From: Leptolinea sp. UBA5366
GTDB lineage: Bacteria > Chloroflexota > Anaerolineae > Anaerolineales > Anaerolineaceae
NCBI GenBank assembly: GCA_002407845.1
Contig: DHPK01000010.1
Span: forward strand, 119,986 to 161,755
Length of the DNA stretch: 41,770 nt
Direction of reading: 5' to 3'
Each line of letters starts with the position of its first letter. Position 1 is the first letter of the stretch. The notes below the pieces were generated by a model. The model was not told the DNA's origin. It worked only from the letters and a program-made list of their open reading frames with translations, and ran no database searches. The position numbers and the translations under genes are program-made. Shown here piece after piece: positions 1 to 7,244 of the stretch.

Positions 1-251
1 GGAATAACAACTTCATCGCCTGGTTTGAAATCCTTTACTTTCTTGCCGACTTCGATGATAACGCCGCAGCTCTCATGTCCGAGGATCATATCCTTCAGAA
101 ACGGAGAGTCCACCTCATAAGCAGAGTGGACATCAGAAGAGCAGGGGGAAATTGCTAACGGTTTTACGATCGCGTCTAATTCACCGCAAACATAATCAGG
201 TTTTTCAAACCAGCCGACCTGCCCTTTTGTGATAACACCAAATCCCTTCAT
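1..251 (-). CDS. adh: NADP-dependent secondary alcohol dehydrogenase, N-terminal part
   Basis: Only the first 83 codons are present; the gene runs off the left edge. The protein starts MKGFGVITKG and has a catalytic zinc Cys at residue 37 (SPCSSD) and the GHE zinc His-Glu pair at residues 59-60. These spacings match the Clostridium beijerinckii / Thermoanaerobacter brockii type of NADP-dependent isopropanol dehydrogenase, a zinc medium-chain enzyme that interconverts secondary alcohols and ketones in the cytoplasm. The start codon follows a good ribosome-binding site (GGAGATTGAC-ATG). Cofactor preference is inferred from family resemblance, because the Rossmann domain lies outside the window. 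A sigma-70-like promoter and repeated ATATTCAA motifs lie upstream. Family call is firm; substrate is less so. Confidence 0.92.
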   Translation of the reverse strand, partial: MKGFGVITKGQVGWFEKPDYVCGELDAIVKPLAISPCSSDVHSAYEVDSPFLKDMILGHESCGVIIEVGKKVKDFKPGDEVVI

Positions 252-302
252 GTCAATCTCCTATATTGAATCTTTGTGAAATATTCAACAAAATGCCTGT
301 TT

Positions 303-330
303 ATTTTATCACAAAACTGCGGATATTCAA
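303..330 (-). promoter_or_regulatory. Likely promoter of the alcohol dehydrogenase
   Basis: Read on the minus strand, TTGAAT (325-330) and TAAAAT (303-308) are separated by 16 bp, close to a housekeeping sigma factor promoter. It would give a leader of about 45 nt before the dehydrogenase ATG at 251. The leader contains an imperfectly spaced inverted repeat TTGAAT-N11-ATTCAA (266-288) that could be a binding site. The rest of 252-485 holds no gene and no clear terminator for the gene ending at 486. Confidence 0.5.
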
Positions 331-485
331 TATTTTTCATGCAACTTAAATCACTAATGACAATGCAGTCGATGCAAAGATTGATGATGTGTGTCGGGCA
401 ATTCACTCTAAAAGGAAATTGTTATTGTGAATAAATATTCAATTGATGCGGAAAGCTATTAAGACCGAACAGCGCAGCGCTTGCG

Positions 486-2825
486 TTAATCTTGGTAGCC
501 GTCCGGCCAGATGGCTTGAGTCGGTCCCTGGACGACCACTTGACTTAAATCGATGCGATCCAGTATGGTTCGCGCTGCCTCCAGATCAAAATTAGCCGAT
601 TTTTTGAAGATCCAAACCGGAGGGTGGTCATAAACGCTGAATGCCTCTTCAGCTGCCCACGGGCTCAGATTCTTAATTGGTAAAACTGGTGCCTTTCCCC
701 AGCTGACGCTGCCGGTCAGGTCAGAAAAATAAAGCTGTCCGATCTGAAAAGGCCGCTGGAAGTCTGCTGCCAGATCAAAGCCGAGACTGCCGTCAAATAA
801 CGCCTGATAATATGCAATGGTCATCGGATAAGTCAGCGGGATGCGGACCGCACTCCAGATGCTGCGCTGGCTGGGCAGGATGATATAGTCGGCAGCGCCG
901 ATGGTCTCAAGCAGCATTTCTTTCTTCTGTTCACTGTCACTCCAGCGAATTTCATTGGTGATGCCGCTGTAAAGCTGACCAAATGGGTCGAGTCCGTTGT
1001 GGGGGAAGGGCAGTCCCTCATCCCAGTTTTCATTTGCGAGCACGTTGCGCCTTAAGGTCAGCGGACTGCCGAGCGGCACGCTGAGCTTCAGCGAGCTGCG
1101 GTCTCCGGGCTGAATCGCAACCGACGGGATTGTAAGTTCAAGCGGCTGATCGCCGCTGCCCGCTTTCAGAATCACTTCGGTTTCACTGAGCAGCTGCTGA
1201 TCCTGATCCAGAATTTCGATGCGAAGCAGGCTGTCGCTGCCATTGTCATTGGATACATGCGGCAGTTTGATCGTTTCGATTGTGCCTGCCGACTTTGCAT
1301 TAAGTTCCGTGATCCAGGGCGTTTCTAAACTGATCGTCAGCGCTTGTGGGGCTGGCGGGATAATTTTGATCGGTTCAGCGCCGGACTGGCTTTCGCCTTC
1401 CAACTGAATCATAGCGGGGATGTTGTCATAGATCCATTCGACTGCTTCAACGCGTGAATGAGGCTGAGCATAAAGCGTTTTAACAAAGAGAGCTGCCCAA
1501 AGCAGGGTTCTGCCGCAAAGGACAAGACTCAGTAAGATTGGCACGATTCGTTTTCCTGCGGAAAATTTCTTCCAAATTTGAAGAAGCGCCCAGGCGGCTA
1601 ACAGGCAGAGGGTCGGATAAACCGGCAGCATATACCGGATGCTTTTGACAAAGCGCGTTCCCATGAAAAGGAAATAAAGCAGCGACCAGCTAACTGGAAT
1701 CAGCAAAGCTTTCCATTCGCCGTCTTTCGAGCGCAGAATTCGCCAAACAGCCCAAAGCGCTGCAGCCCAGACCGCAAGCCCGAGCGGCAGTCCCATGCCG
1801 TAAAGGATCATGTTGATCAGCGGGAAAAGGATCGGCGTCCGATGAGCCCATTGTTCCGCCGGCGGCCCGCCGCCCAGCCCGCTCGATTCGCCCAGCGAAA
1901 CAAGCACGCTGTCAAACCAGTCTTTGTTGAAATGCAGCGTAAAAAGATGTGTATCCCCTACTGGAGCGCGAAAGCTCATCGGCTGGAAAACGCGAAAGGC
2001 TGCAAACGCTGCGAGTGCGCTGAAGATACACAATCCAAGTGCGAGCCAGATGATCCGATTCAGTTCTTTTTTGGATGATACTTTTAAATCCGCGATGTTG
2101 ATTAAGACAGCGATGACCAGAACGCCGCCTGTGACAGCCTGATTGATTTTACAGGCAATCGCCATACCTAAGAAAATTCCAAACAGCGTAAACCAGCGCC
2201 AGCCCTGTCCGGTCACGCGGTATACACCTTCCGCTGAGTCCCGTTTCAGAATTTCGGCTTGTGATACTCTCACGCCGGCGTAAAGCGTCAGGGTGGTGAA
2301 AAAGACCCCGAAATTATCCGACGTCATGAAATGGGACTGTTGAATCTGCATCACTGCCAGACTGCTCAGTGCGGTCGCCAGCAGCGCTGCTGTGCGATTC
2401 TTCAGCAGCCGCATGCCAATCAGGAACAGCAAGAAAAGCGTCCCGACATCGAAGGCTGCCGACAAGTAACGGCCAGTTCGCCTGATTTCACTATAGCCGG
2501 TGTTGCCTGTGGCTTCGGCGGTCAGCCGGATGATCAGAATAGGCAGCTGCCCCCAGCGCATGCGGTTATCCGGTCCGTCTGCAGTTTTTTCTCCGGAAAG
2601 ATCATATTTGTTGTACGGGCTGAGCGTCGATTCGCGGGTGTTAAAGTAATTGCCGAGGGATGCCGGAACGGACAGGCGGCTGATGGTGTTGGTGAATCCA
2701 TACTCATCCGGGTGCAGCAGTGCGCCTGAGTCCCAATTCATGTTGAAAAAACGAAATGCAATTCCGGTAAGAATCAGCAGCACCAAAAGGAATTCAGCTG
2801 CGATGCGTTGGGTGCGTGAGTTCAT
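486..2825 (-). CDS. GT39-like membrane mannosyltransferase (GT-C fold)
   Basis: A 779-residue polytopic membrane protein of the dolichyl-phosphate-mannose protein mannosyltransferase (PMT/GT39) type. The first transmembrane helix (about residues 8-25) is followed by an HPDE motif, the acidic pair expected in the first outer loop of GT-C enzymes. About ten hydrophobic helices fill the first 460 residues; the remaining 320 form a mostly soluble, presumably outer, domain. Such enzymes move a sugar from a polyprenyl-phosphate donor to a protein or lipid outside the membrane. The start chosen (ATG at 2823-2825) overlaps the stop of the upstream acetyltransferase gene as ATGA, so the two are probably translationally coupled. 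A start 18 codons further upstream is open but would lie inside that gene. Sugar and acceptor are unknown. Confidence 0.85.
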   Translation of the reverse strand: MNSRTQRIAAEFLLVLLILTGIAFRFFNMNWDSGALLHPDEYGFTNTISRLSVPASLGNYFNTRESTLSPYNKYDLSGEKTADGPDNRMRWGQLPILIIRLTAEATGNTGYSEIRRTGRYLSAAFDVGTLFLLFLIGMRLLKNRTAALLATALSSLAVMQIQQSHFMTSDNFGVFFTTLTLYAGVRVSQAEILKRDSAEGVYRVTGQGWRWFTLFGIFLGMAIACKINQAVTGGVLVIAVLINIADLKVSSKKELNRIIWLALGLCIFSALAAFAAFRVFQPMSFRAPVGDTHLFTLHFNKDWFDSVLVSLGESSGLGGGPPAEQWAHRTPILFPLINMILYGMGLPLGLAVWAAALWAVWRILRSKDGEWKALLIPVSWSLLYFLFMGTRFVKSIRYMLPVYPTLCLLAAWALLQIWKKFSAGKRIVPILLSLVLCGRTLLWAALFVKTLYAQPHSRVEAVEWIYDNIPAMIQLEGESQSGAEPIKIIPPAPQALTISLETPWITELNAKSAGTIETIKLPHVSNDNGSDSLLRIEILDQDQQLLSETEVILKAGSGDQPLELTIPSVAIQPGDRSSLKLSVPLGSPLTLRRNVLANENWDEGLPFPHNGLDPFGQLYSGITNEIRWSDSEQKKEMLLETIGAADYIILPSQRSIWSAVRIPLTYPMTIAYYQALFDGSLGFDLAADFQRPFQIGQLYFSDLTGSVSWGKAPVLPIKNLSPWAAEEAFSVYDHPPVWIFKKSANFDLEAARTILDRIDLSQVVVQGPTQAIWPDGYQD

Positions 2826-3277
2826 AATCTTTTTTCCATGACGATGGCATCTTCCTGATTCCGGTAATAGCGCCGCCAAAGATCGATCTGCTGATAGCCC
2901 TTCTTTTGATAAAGTTCGATCGCTGGCTGGTTATTGATGTTGACGGTCAGGCGAGCGAACGGCAGTCCAAAACTTGATTCGCAGGCTTCCAGCAGGGCGC
3001 TCCCGATACCCTGATTGCGATAGGACGGAAAAACTCCCAGCGTTGTGATCCAGCCGGCGTTTTCATTTCGTTTGATGGATGCGGCTGCGAACCCTGCCAT
3101 CGTGCCGTCTTCTGCGAGTGCTTTTAAGTGAATTTCATCAGGCAGCGTCAGAACCAGAATGACATCCAGCAGCGTCCAGGAATCTTTCGCAAAGCACACC
3201 TGTTCGAGCCGCATGATTGATGAGACATCTCTGATCGAGGCGGTGCAGATTGAAATTCCTGTTTGGATCGCAGTCAT
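2822..3277 (-). CDS. GNAT-family N-acetyltransferase, RimI-like
   Basis: A 151-residue single-domain GNAT acetyltransferase. The acetyl-CoA-binding motif is visible as V-F-P-S-Y-R-N-Q-G-I-G-S-A-L at about residues 87-100, followed by the late motif NINNQPAIELYQKKGYQ that is typical of RimI-like enzymes acting on protein N-termini. The actual substrate cannot be told from sequence. It is the first gene of a two-gene unit: its stop overlaps the start of the GT39-like gene by 4 nt. No ribosome-binding site precedes the ATG. Instead a TAAAAT box ends 7 nt before it, so the mRNA may be leaderless. Confidence 0.88.
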   Translation of the reverse strand: MTAIQTGISICTASIRDVSSIMRLEQVCFAKDSWTLLDVILVLTLPDEIHLKALAEDGTMAGFAAASIKRNENAGWITTLGVFPSYRNQGIGSALLEACESSFGLPFARLTVNINNQPAIELYQKKGYQQIDLWRRYYRNQEDAIVMEKRL

Positions 3278-3284
3278 AAGCAGT

Positions 3285-3290
3285 ATTTTA
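3285..3290 (-). promoter_or_regulatory. -10 box of the acetyltransferase gene, leaderless arrangement
   Basis: TAAAAT on the minus strand lies 7 nt before the ATG at 3277, which would place the transcription start at or next to the start codon. No convincing -35 hexamer was found at 16-18 bp. Confidence 0.45.
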
Positions 3291-3412
3291 ACGCATGAAA
3301 GCGTCCGTCTGATCTTCCTGTGCTCAGGTCAGGCGCTGGAACGACCCAGATGGAGCTTTCTGTATTGGCGGATCATTCCTGCTCAGAAAGCGGGAATCAG
3401 AAGGATTTGCGA

Positions 3413-3418
3413 TACAAT
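3413..3418 (+). promoter_or_regulatory. Possible -10 box for the hydrolase-transporter pair
   Basis: TACAAT, preceded by GCGA, is the same -10 form seen before several other genes here. It lies 12 nt before the TTG at 3431 and 33 nt before the ATG at 3452. No -35 match was seen. Confidence 0.4.
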
Positions 3419-3430
3419 CGGATCAGCTGA

Positions 3431-4273
3431 TTGACTCAGCAAAACCGGCATATGATAACCAATTCGGATCCTATTTCTCAATCGTTAAAACCAGTTCCGC
3501 CTGCTGTTCTGATTGATCGCAGGCATGAGCGGGTTTATCTCGTTAAAACCACTTTTATGCCGGGCGAAGACTGGCAGGTAAATGGCGCTGTCCTGATTGG
3601 GGACGGGCAGACTGTCGTCTGGGATACGTTTTCCCGCCCCTCTGACATAGCCCAGCTCAGCCCACTTTTTCCTCAGACACAGCCTGTTTTTGCCGTTTAT
3701 TCTCACGCTGACTGGGATCACTGCTGGGGCACTTGCGGATTCCCGTTTGATCACGTGGTGGGGCATCAGCACTGTCTTGAACGGTTCGAACAGGAATTAC
3801 CAGGCACGCTGCGTGAAATGAATGAAACCTCCCAAAATCACTGGGCGGATGTCACGCTCAAGCCGCCCGACCTGACTTTCGCTGATACAATGACGCTGAA
3901 TTTAGGCGGGCTGACACTTGAACTCAGCCATTTTCGCGGGCACACAATTGACAGCATTGTCGGGTTCGTTCCGGAGGTTGGGCTGCTGCTGGCGGGCGAC
4001 ACGGTCGAGATCGTGCCGGTGATCAACGATCCGCAAGATGTCCCGCTCTGGGTTGAAAATCTCGAAGATCGGATCAGACGGTTGAGCGATCAGGCTGCTG
4101 TCTTGCAGGGGCATGGAAACCTGACTGACAAGTCGCTGCTAAACAGTAATCTGACTTACCTACGGCAGCTGCTGGCGGGGATTCCGCCGGCGCTTGAAAG
4201 TACAGGACCTTTTTATCAGGAGACACATTTGAACAATTGCCGGACGATGAGGGTTTCACTTGGAAAATTCTGA
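3431..4273 (+). CDS. Metallo-beta-lactamase-fold hydrolase
   Basis: A 280-residue MBL-fold metallohydrolase. The metal motif appears as HADWDH at residues 92-97, so the second His of the usual HxHxDH is Asp. Later ligands are visible as GHT (in LSHFRGHTIDS), the bridging Asp in LAGDTVE and a final His in LQGHGN. The fold covers glyoxalase II-like, lactonase-like and other hydrolases; the substrate is not evident. The start is uncertain: TTG at 3431 or ATG at 3452 (273 residues), neither with a clear ribosome-binding site. It overlaps the next gene by 14 nt, suggesting coupled expression with the EamA transporter. Confidence 0.85.
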   Translation: MTQQNRHMITNSDPISQSLKPVPPAVLIDRRHERVYLVKTTFMPGEDWQVNGAVLIGDGQTVVWDTFSRPSDIAQLSPLFPQTQPVFAVYSHADWDHCWGTCGFPFDHVVGHQHCLERFEQELPGTLREMNETSQNHWADVTLKPPDLTFADTMTLNLGGLTLELSHFRGHTIDSIVGFVPEVGLLLAGDTVEIVPVINDPQDVPLWVENLEDRIRRLSDQAAVLQGHGNLTDKSLLNSNLTYLRQLLAGIPPALESTGPFYQETHLNNCRTMRVSLGKF

Positions 4274-5147
4274 CCAGACCCAAAACACCACGATGCTGCG
4301 CCGCCGCGCAACTTTGATGCTGCTGACAACTGCCATCATCTGGGGCAGCGGTTTTATCCCCCAAAAGATTGGTTCGAACACGCTGTCGCCCTATGCCTTC
4401 AATGGCATTCGCTATCTGCTGGCAGCGCTGATGGTGCTGACGTTTGCCCGCTTCAAACTTCCGCAAGGGAAGACTGAGCGCGGGCTGACAATTTTGGCGG
4501 GGGTCAACCTCTTTATTGCTGCAAACCTGCAGCAGCTCGGCATCAAACACACAACGATCGGCAATGCCGGTTTTATTACAACGACCTACATTGCGCTGGT
4601 CCCGTTCCTTTCATTCCTCATTTTCCGCAAAAAAATAGTAAAAAAAGACTATCTGGCGGCGCTGCTGGCTTTGGCAGGGTTATATCTGCTGACGACATCA
4701 GGAAAGGCGCTGGACAAGATTTCCATCGGTGACGGCATTATTTTCATCGGTTCGGTTTTCTGGGCGCTGCATATTCTGGTAGTAGGCCAGGCGACCAGCC
4801 GGACTGATCCCGTTCAGTTTTCAGCCGGACAGTTTTTAGTCTGCGCTTTTTTGAATTTGGTCACCTGGCTGATTTTTGGTGGGACGCCGCTGAAAGCGGT
4901 CGTTGACGCGCTGCCGATCCTGCTCTATTCCGGATTCGTGGTCATTGGGATGGGGTTCACGCTGCAAGCTATCGGGCAGAAACATGCCGGCGAATCTCAG
5001 GCAGCGATCATTTTAGGGCTGGAAGCTGTCTTCGCGTCGCTTTTCGGTCTGGTGATCTTCAAAGAATCCTACACGCTGACTCAGGTAATTGGTGCGGCTT
5101 TGATCTTTTTTAGTGTGATCTTGTCTGTCAACAGCGGAAAAGATTAA
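4260..5147 (+). CDS. EamA/DMT-family metabolite transporter
   Basis: A 295-residue integral membrane protein made of two repeated five-helix EamA halves, the drug/metabolite transporter architecture with ten transmembrane helices. The first half opens with LLTTAIIWGSGFIPQK, a typical EamA helix 1, and the second with the GDGIIFIGSVFWALHIL segment. These carriers usually export or import small metabolites; the substrate is unknown. The TTG start at 4260 is preferred because GAGGG lies 6-7 nt upstream, while the next ATG (4293) has no ribosome-binding site. It overlaps the hydrolase gene by 14 nt. Its stop overlaps the stop of the convergent zinc-ribbon gene by 4 nt, leaving no room for a terminator. 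Confidence 0.88.
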   Translation: MENSDQTQNTTMLRRRATLMLLTTAIIWGSGFIPQKIGSNTLSPYAFNGIRYLLAALMVLTFARFKLPQGKTERGLTILAGVNLFIAANLQQLGIKHTTIGNAGFITTTYIALVPFLSFLIFRKKIVKKDYLAALLALAGLYLLTTSGKALDKISIGDGIIFIGSVFWALHILVVGQATSRTDPVQFSAGQFLVCAFLNLVTWLIFGGTPLKAVVDALPILLYSGFVVIGMGFTLQAIGQKHAGESQAAIILGLEAVFASLFGLVIFKESYTLTQVIGAALIFFSVILSVNSGKD

Positions 5148-5821
5148 AATTTCATCCGTTTGTTAAACTCTTTGCCAAACTTATCGCGGGCAAAGATCGC
5201 GATGCCGAAACTCAGAAATATCGCGGCAAGAATTGCAGCGTAACTCGGCCATAACACTTTCACCCAGCCGGCTGAGATAAAAATCAGCGGGGTCAATCCG
5301 TAAAGTGCCATGATCATGACAGTAACCAGAAAATCACGCCATGCCATGCGGTAAATAATCGTGAATATCGCCACGACGATCGCGATTGCGATGTAGAGCA
5401 GCGGGTAGACATACTCAAGCGACCAGCCGGGAAATCCGAGATTCATGTCGATCAAAACGATGAAAATCTGAACACAGATCATTTGGAATATCAGCATCAG
5501 ATTTAAATTCATGTTTTCCATTAAGGGGACGCCGATCAGGACCCAAGCGATGGTGATGCCGCCAACCACGATCAGCGACCAGGCAAACCCCTGCCAAACG
5601 AGGACGTTGATTAGCAGGCTGATCGACCCGGCGATGATGGAAAGAAACAGAAATATTCGCGCCAGCAGGGTGAATTTTGTCTTGGGCTTTTTGCCTGAAT
5701 CCATCGCGGGATAGCGCGGCACGAAATCATCCGGCAGCTGGATTTTAAGCGGACCGCCGCAAAGGACGCAGGTTTTTCCGGCAGTTTGAACGGTCAGCCG
5801 GCAGGCTTCACAGGTTTTCAT
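5144..5821 (-). CDS. Zinc-ribbon membrane protein, DUF6320-like
   Basis: A 225-residue protein with an N-terminal zinc ribbon (CEAC at residues 4-7 and CVLC at 18-21) followed by a short linker and about six hydrophobic helices (roughly 50-215). The layout resembles the uncharacterised DUF6320 family, recognised from memory rather than a search. It lies 2 nt after the stop of the acyltransferase gene, so the two are almost certainly one transcript, and the pairing suggests a joint task. Function is unknown; a membrane anchor or partner for the acyltransferase is a guess. Its stop overlaps that of the convergent transporter gene. Confidence 0.72.
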   Translation of the reverse strand: MKTCEACRLTVQTAGKTCVLCGGPLKIQLPDDFVPRYPAMDSGKKPKTKFTLLARIFLFLSIIAGSISLLINVLVWQGFAWSLIVVGGITIAWVLIGVPLMENMNLNLMLIFQMICVQIFIVLIDMNLGFPGWSLEYVYPLLYIAIAIVVAIFTIIYRMAWRDFLVTVMIMALYGLTPLIFISAGWVKVLWPSYAAILAAIFLSFGIAIFARDKFGKEFNKRMKF

Positions 5822-5823
5822 GG

Positions 5824-7122
5824 CTAATTTTCATTTGAATCTATTTTTATTTCCAATCCCTGTTCTGCCAGAATTCGGAAAAAGGTGCGTTCGACTGTCC
5901 GCTCTTCGATATTCGAAACAAACGTGATGACCAGCGTATTCTGATAGGAACACATGCTGCAGTTTGTCGGAATCCGCTCGGATGAACTGAGCGTGAAATC
6001 AAATTGGCTGATAAAAGGCAGCATCGATTCCGGGAGTTGAACCGCGCCCAGATTTGACAGGCTGCAAGTGAAAAGGTCTTCGCCGACCAGGCGGTGAACC
6101 TGTTTGATCAGCTTGTTTTTTGCCTCAAGCGGGACAATACGCATCGCCGCATTTTGGGTGTATGACACATCCGGGTTGATCCGCGGCTGAAGGTTTTCCG
6201 GGCGCGCCATCTCACGGAGCTGGCTTTGAACCTGCTGGATCAGCTGATCCAGCGGCAGTTCTCGATCCTGAAAACGAATTCCGGTGTAAACGTAAAAAGA
6301 AAAATTCCGCATCGTCCGGCTTGGAAAATGATTCCGCAGGTTGACCGGGATTGAAATTTTTACCATGGCTGTCGGATCTGTGTCTGCGGGCAGCGCAGCA
6401 AAGAAGGATTTGAACAGCACGGCAGTCAGATATTCAGTCAGACTGGCTTGTTCGGATCGCGCGAGCGCGAGCGCCTGATCCACAGGTATGATCCCTTGGA
6501 CAATTCTGAGGTGGTTCATCGGCAGCGCCTTGCCCTGAATGTGCAGCGCTTTTTCTTCTGGAGGCTGCGGTTTGTTGACCGCCGGATTGTAATATCGGAA
6601 AAAACTGTTCTCAATCTCTTCGCTGTCCGCTTTGGTCTCGAGCGTCCGAATCATTCCGTCTGTGCTGATGCATTTCCCCTGCAGATTCAGATAGTAATAA
6701 ACCAGCGTTTTCAGAAATTCAAGCCCGCCGCCGCCGTCTGATAAAGCGTGAAAAATTTCAAGGTTGATCCGATTTCGGAACCAAGTCACTCGGAACAGGA
6801 AATCATCGTTTTGTTTCAGTTCAATCAGCTGGCAAGGGCTGCCGGTCTCTTCAGTGACTTTGGCGACATTGGTATTGTTCTCAAAATAATTCCAGAACGC
6901 ACCGCGCTTCAAGCGAACGTTGAACGATGGATGGCGCTGGAGCGTCAGGTAAAGCGCGGATTGCAGAATTTCCGGGTCGATTGTTTCGGTCAACGTGCAG
7001 CACAAACGAAAAATGCTGACCTGACGGTACGACACAATCGCAGGATACAAATTCGCAGCTGTATCGAGCTGAAACCAATTGTCTTCCCGGTTAATCGCGA
7101 TCCCGCCCTGGTTCTCATTCAT
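5824..7122 (-). CDS. Alcohol acetyltransferase / condensation-domain-like acyltransferase
   Basis: A 432-residue member of the CoA-dependent acyltransferase fold shared by NRPS condensation domains and alcohol acetyltransferases. The catalytic HxxxDG signature is seen as FHALSDGGGG near residue 130. A late SNLGAVQLPE segment resembles the conserved SNLG region of this fold. No carrier domain or other NRPS part is nearby, so a free-standing acyl transfer to an alcohol or amine is more likely than peptide synthesis; the substrate is unknown. The start at 7122 is chosen because protein-like sequence begins at MNENQGG. A longer reading to 7212 would contain the promoter. A TACAAT box lies 6 nt before the ATG, and AAGAGG directly abuts it. 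Confidence 0.78.
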   Translation of the reverse strand: MNENQGGIAINREDNWFQLDTAANLYPAIVSYRQVSIFRLCCTLTETIDPEILQSALYLTLQRHPSFNVRLKRGAFWNYFENNTNVAKVTEETGSPCQLIELKQNDDFLFRVTWFRNRINLEIFHALSDGGGGLEFLKTLVYYYLNLQGKCISTDGMIRTLETKADSEEIENSFFRYYNPAVNKPQPPEEKALHIQGKALPMNHLRIVQGIIPVDQALALARSEQASLTEYLTAVLFKSFFAALPADTDPTAMVKISIPVNLRNHFPSRTMRNFSFYVYTGIRFQDRELPLDQLIQQVQSQLREMARPENLQPRINPDVSYTQNAAMRIVPLEAKNKLIKQVHRLVGEDLFTCSLSNLGAVQLPESMLPFISQFDFTLSSSERIPTNCSMCSYQNTLVITFVSNIEERTVERTFFRILAEQGLEIKIDSNEN

Positions 7123-7128
7123 CCTCTT

Positions 7129-7134
7129 ATTGTA
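7129..7134 (-). promoter_or_regulatory. -10 box of the acyltransferase pair, leaderless arrangement
   Basis: TACAAT on the minus strand lies 6 nt before the ATG at 7122. Transcription would start at or just inside the start codon. No clear -35 was found. Confidence 0.45.
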
Positions 7135-7206
7135 TTTCACTTTTCCCAGCCAGCGCCGAAACAGGATTCTCTCAACCGGAAGGGTGCAGGTTTTTGCGGT
7201 AAACGG

Positions 7207-7235
7207 TTGCACTCTTATCAGAAAGTCCTTACAAT
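7207..7235 (+). promoter_or_regulatory. Strong promoter, leaderless arrangement
   Basis: TTGCAC (7207-7212) and TACAAT (7230-7235) are separated by exactly 17 bp, a near-consensus housekeeping promoter. The ATG of the membrane-protein gene is only 9 nt past the -10, and no ribosome-binding site lies between them. This is the clearest case in the window of a promoter that would yield an almost leaderless transcript. Confidence 0.65.
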
Positions 7236-7244
7236 CTTATTGGT

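Noticed and set aside
1840..2730. Long open frames on the strand opposite the GT39-like gene
   Set aside because: They are antisense to a clear membrane protein, have unnatural Cys/Arg/His-rich composition and lack ribosome-binding sites. The same applies to antisense frames over clpC, nadE and other genes.
5824..7122. A nonribosomal peptide synthetase gene cluster
   Set aside because: Only a single condensation-like domain is present, with no adenylation, carrier or thioesterase domains nearby.
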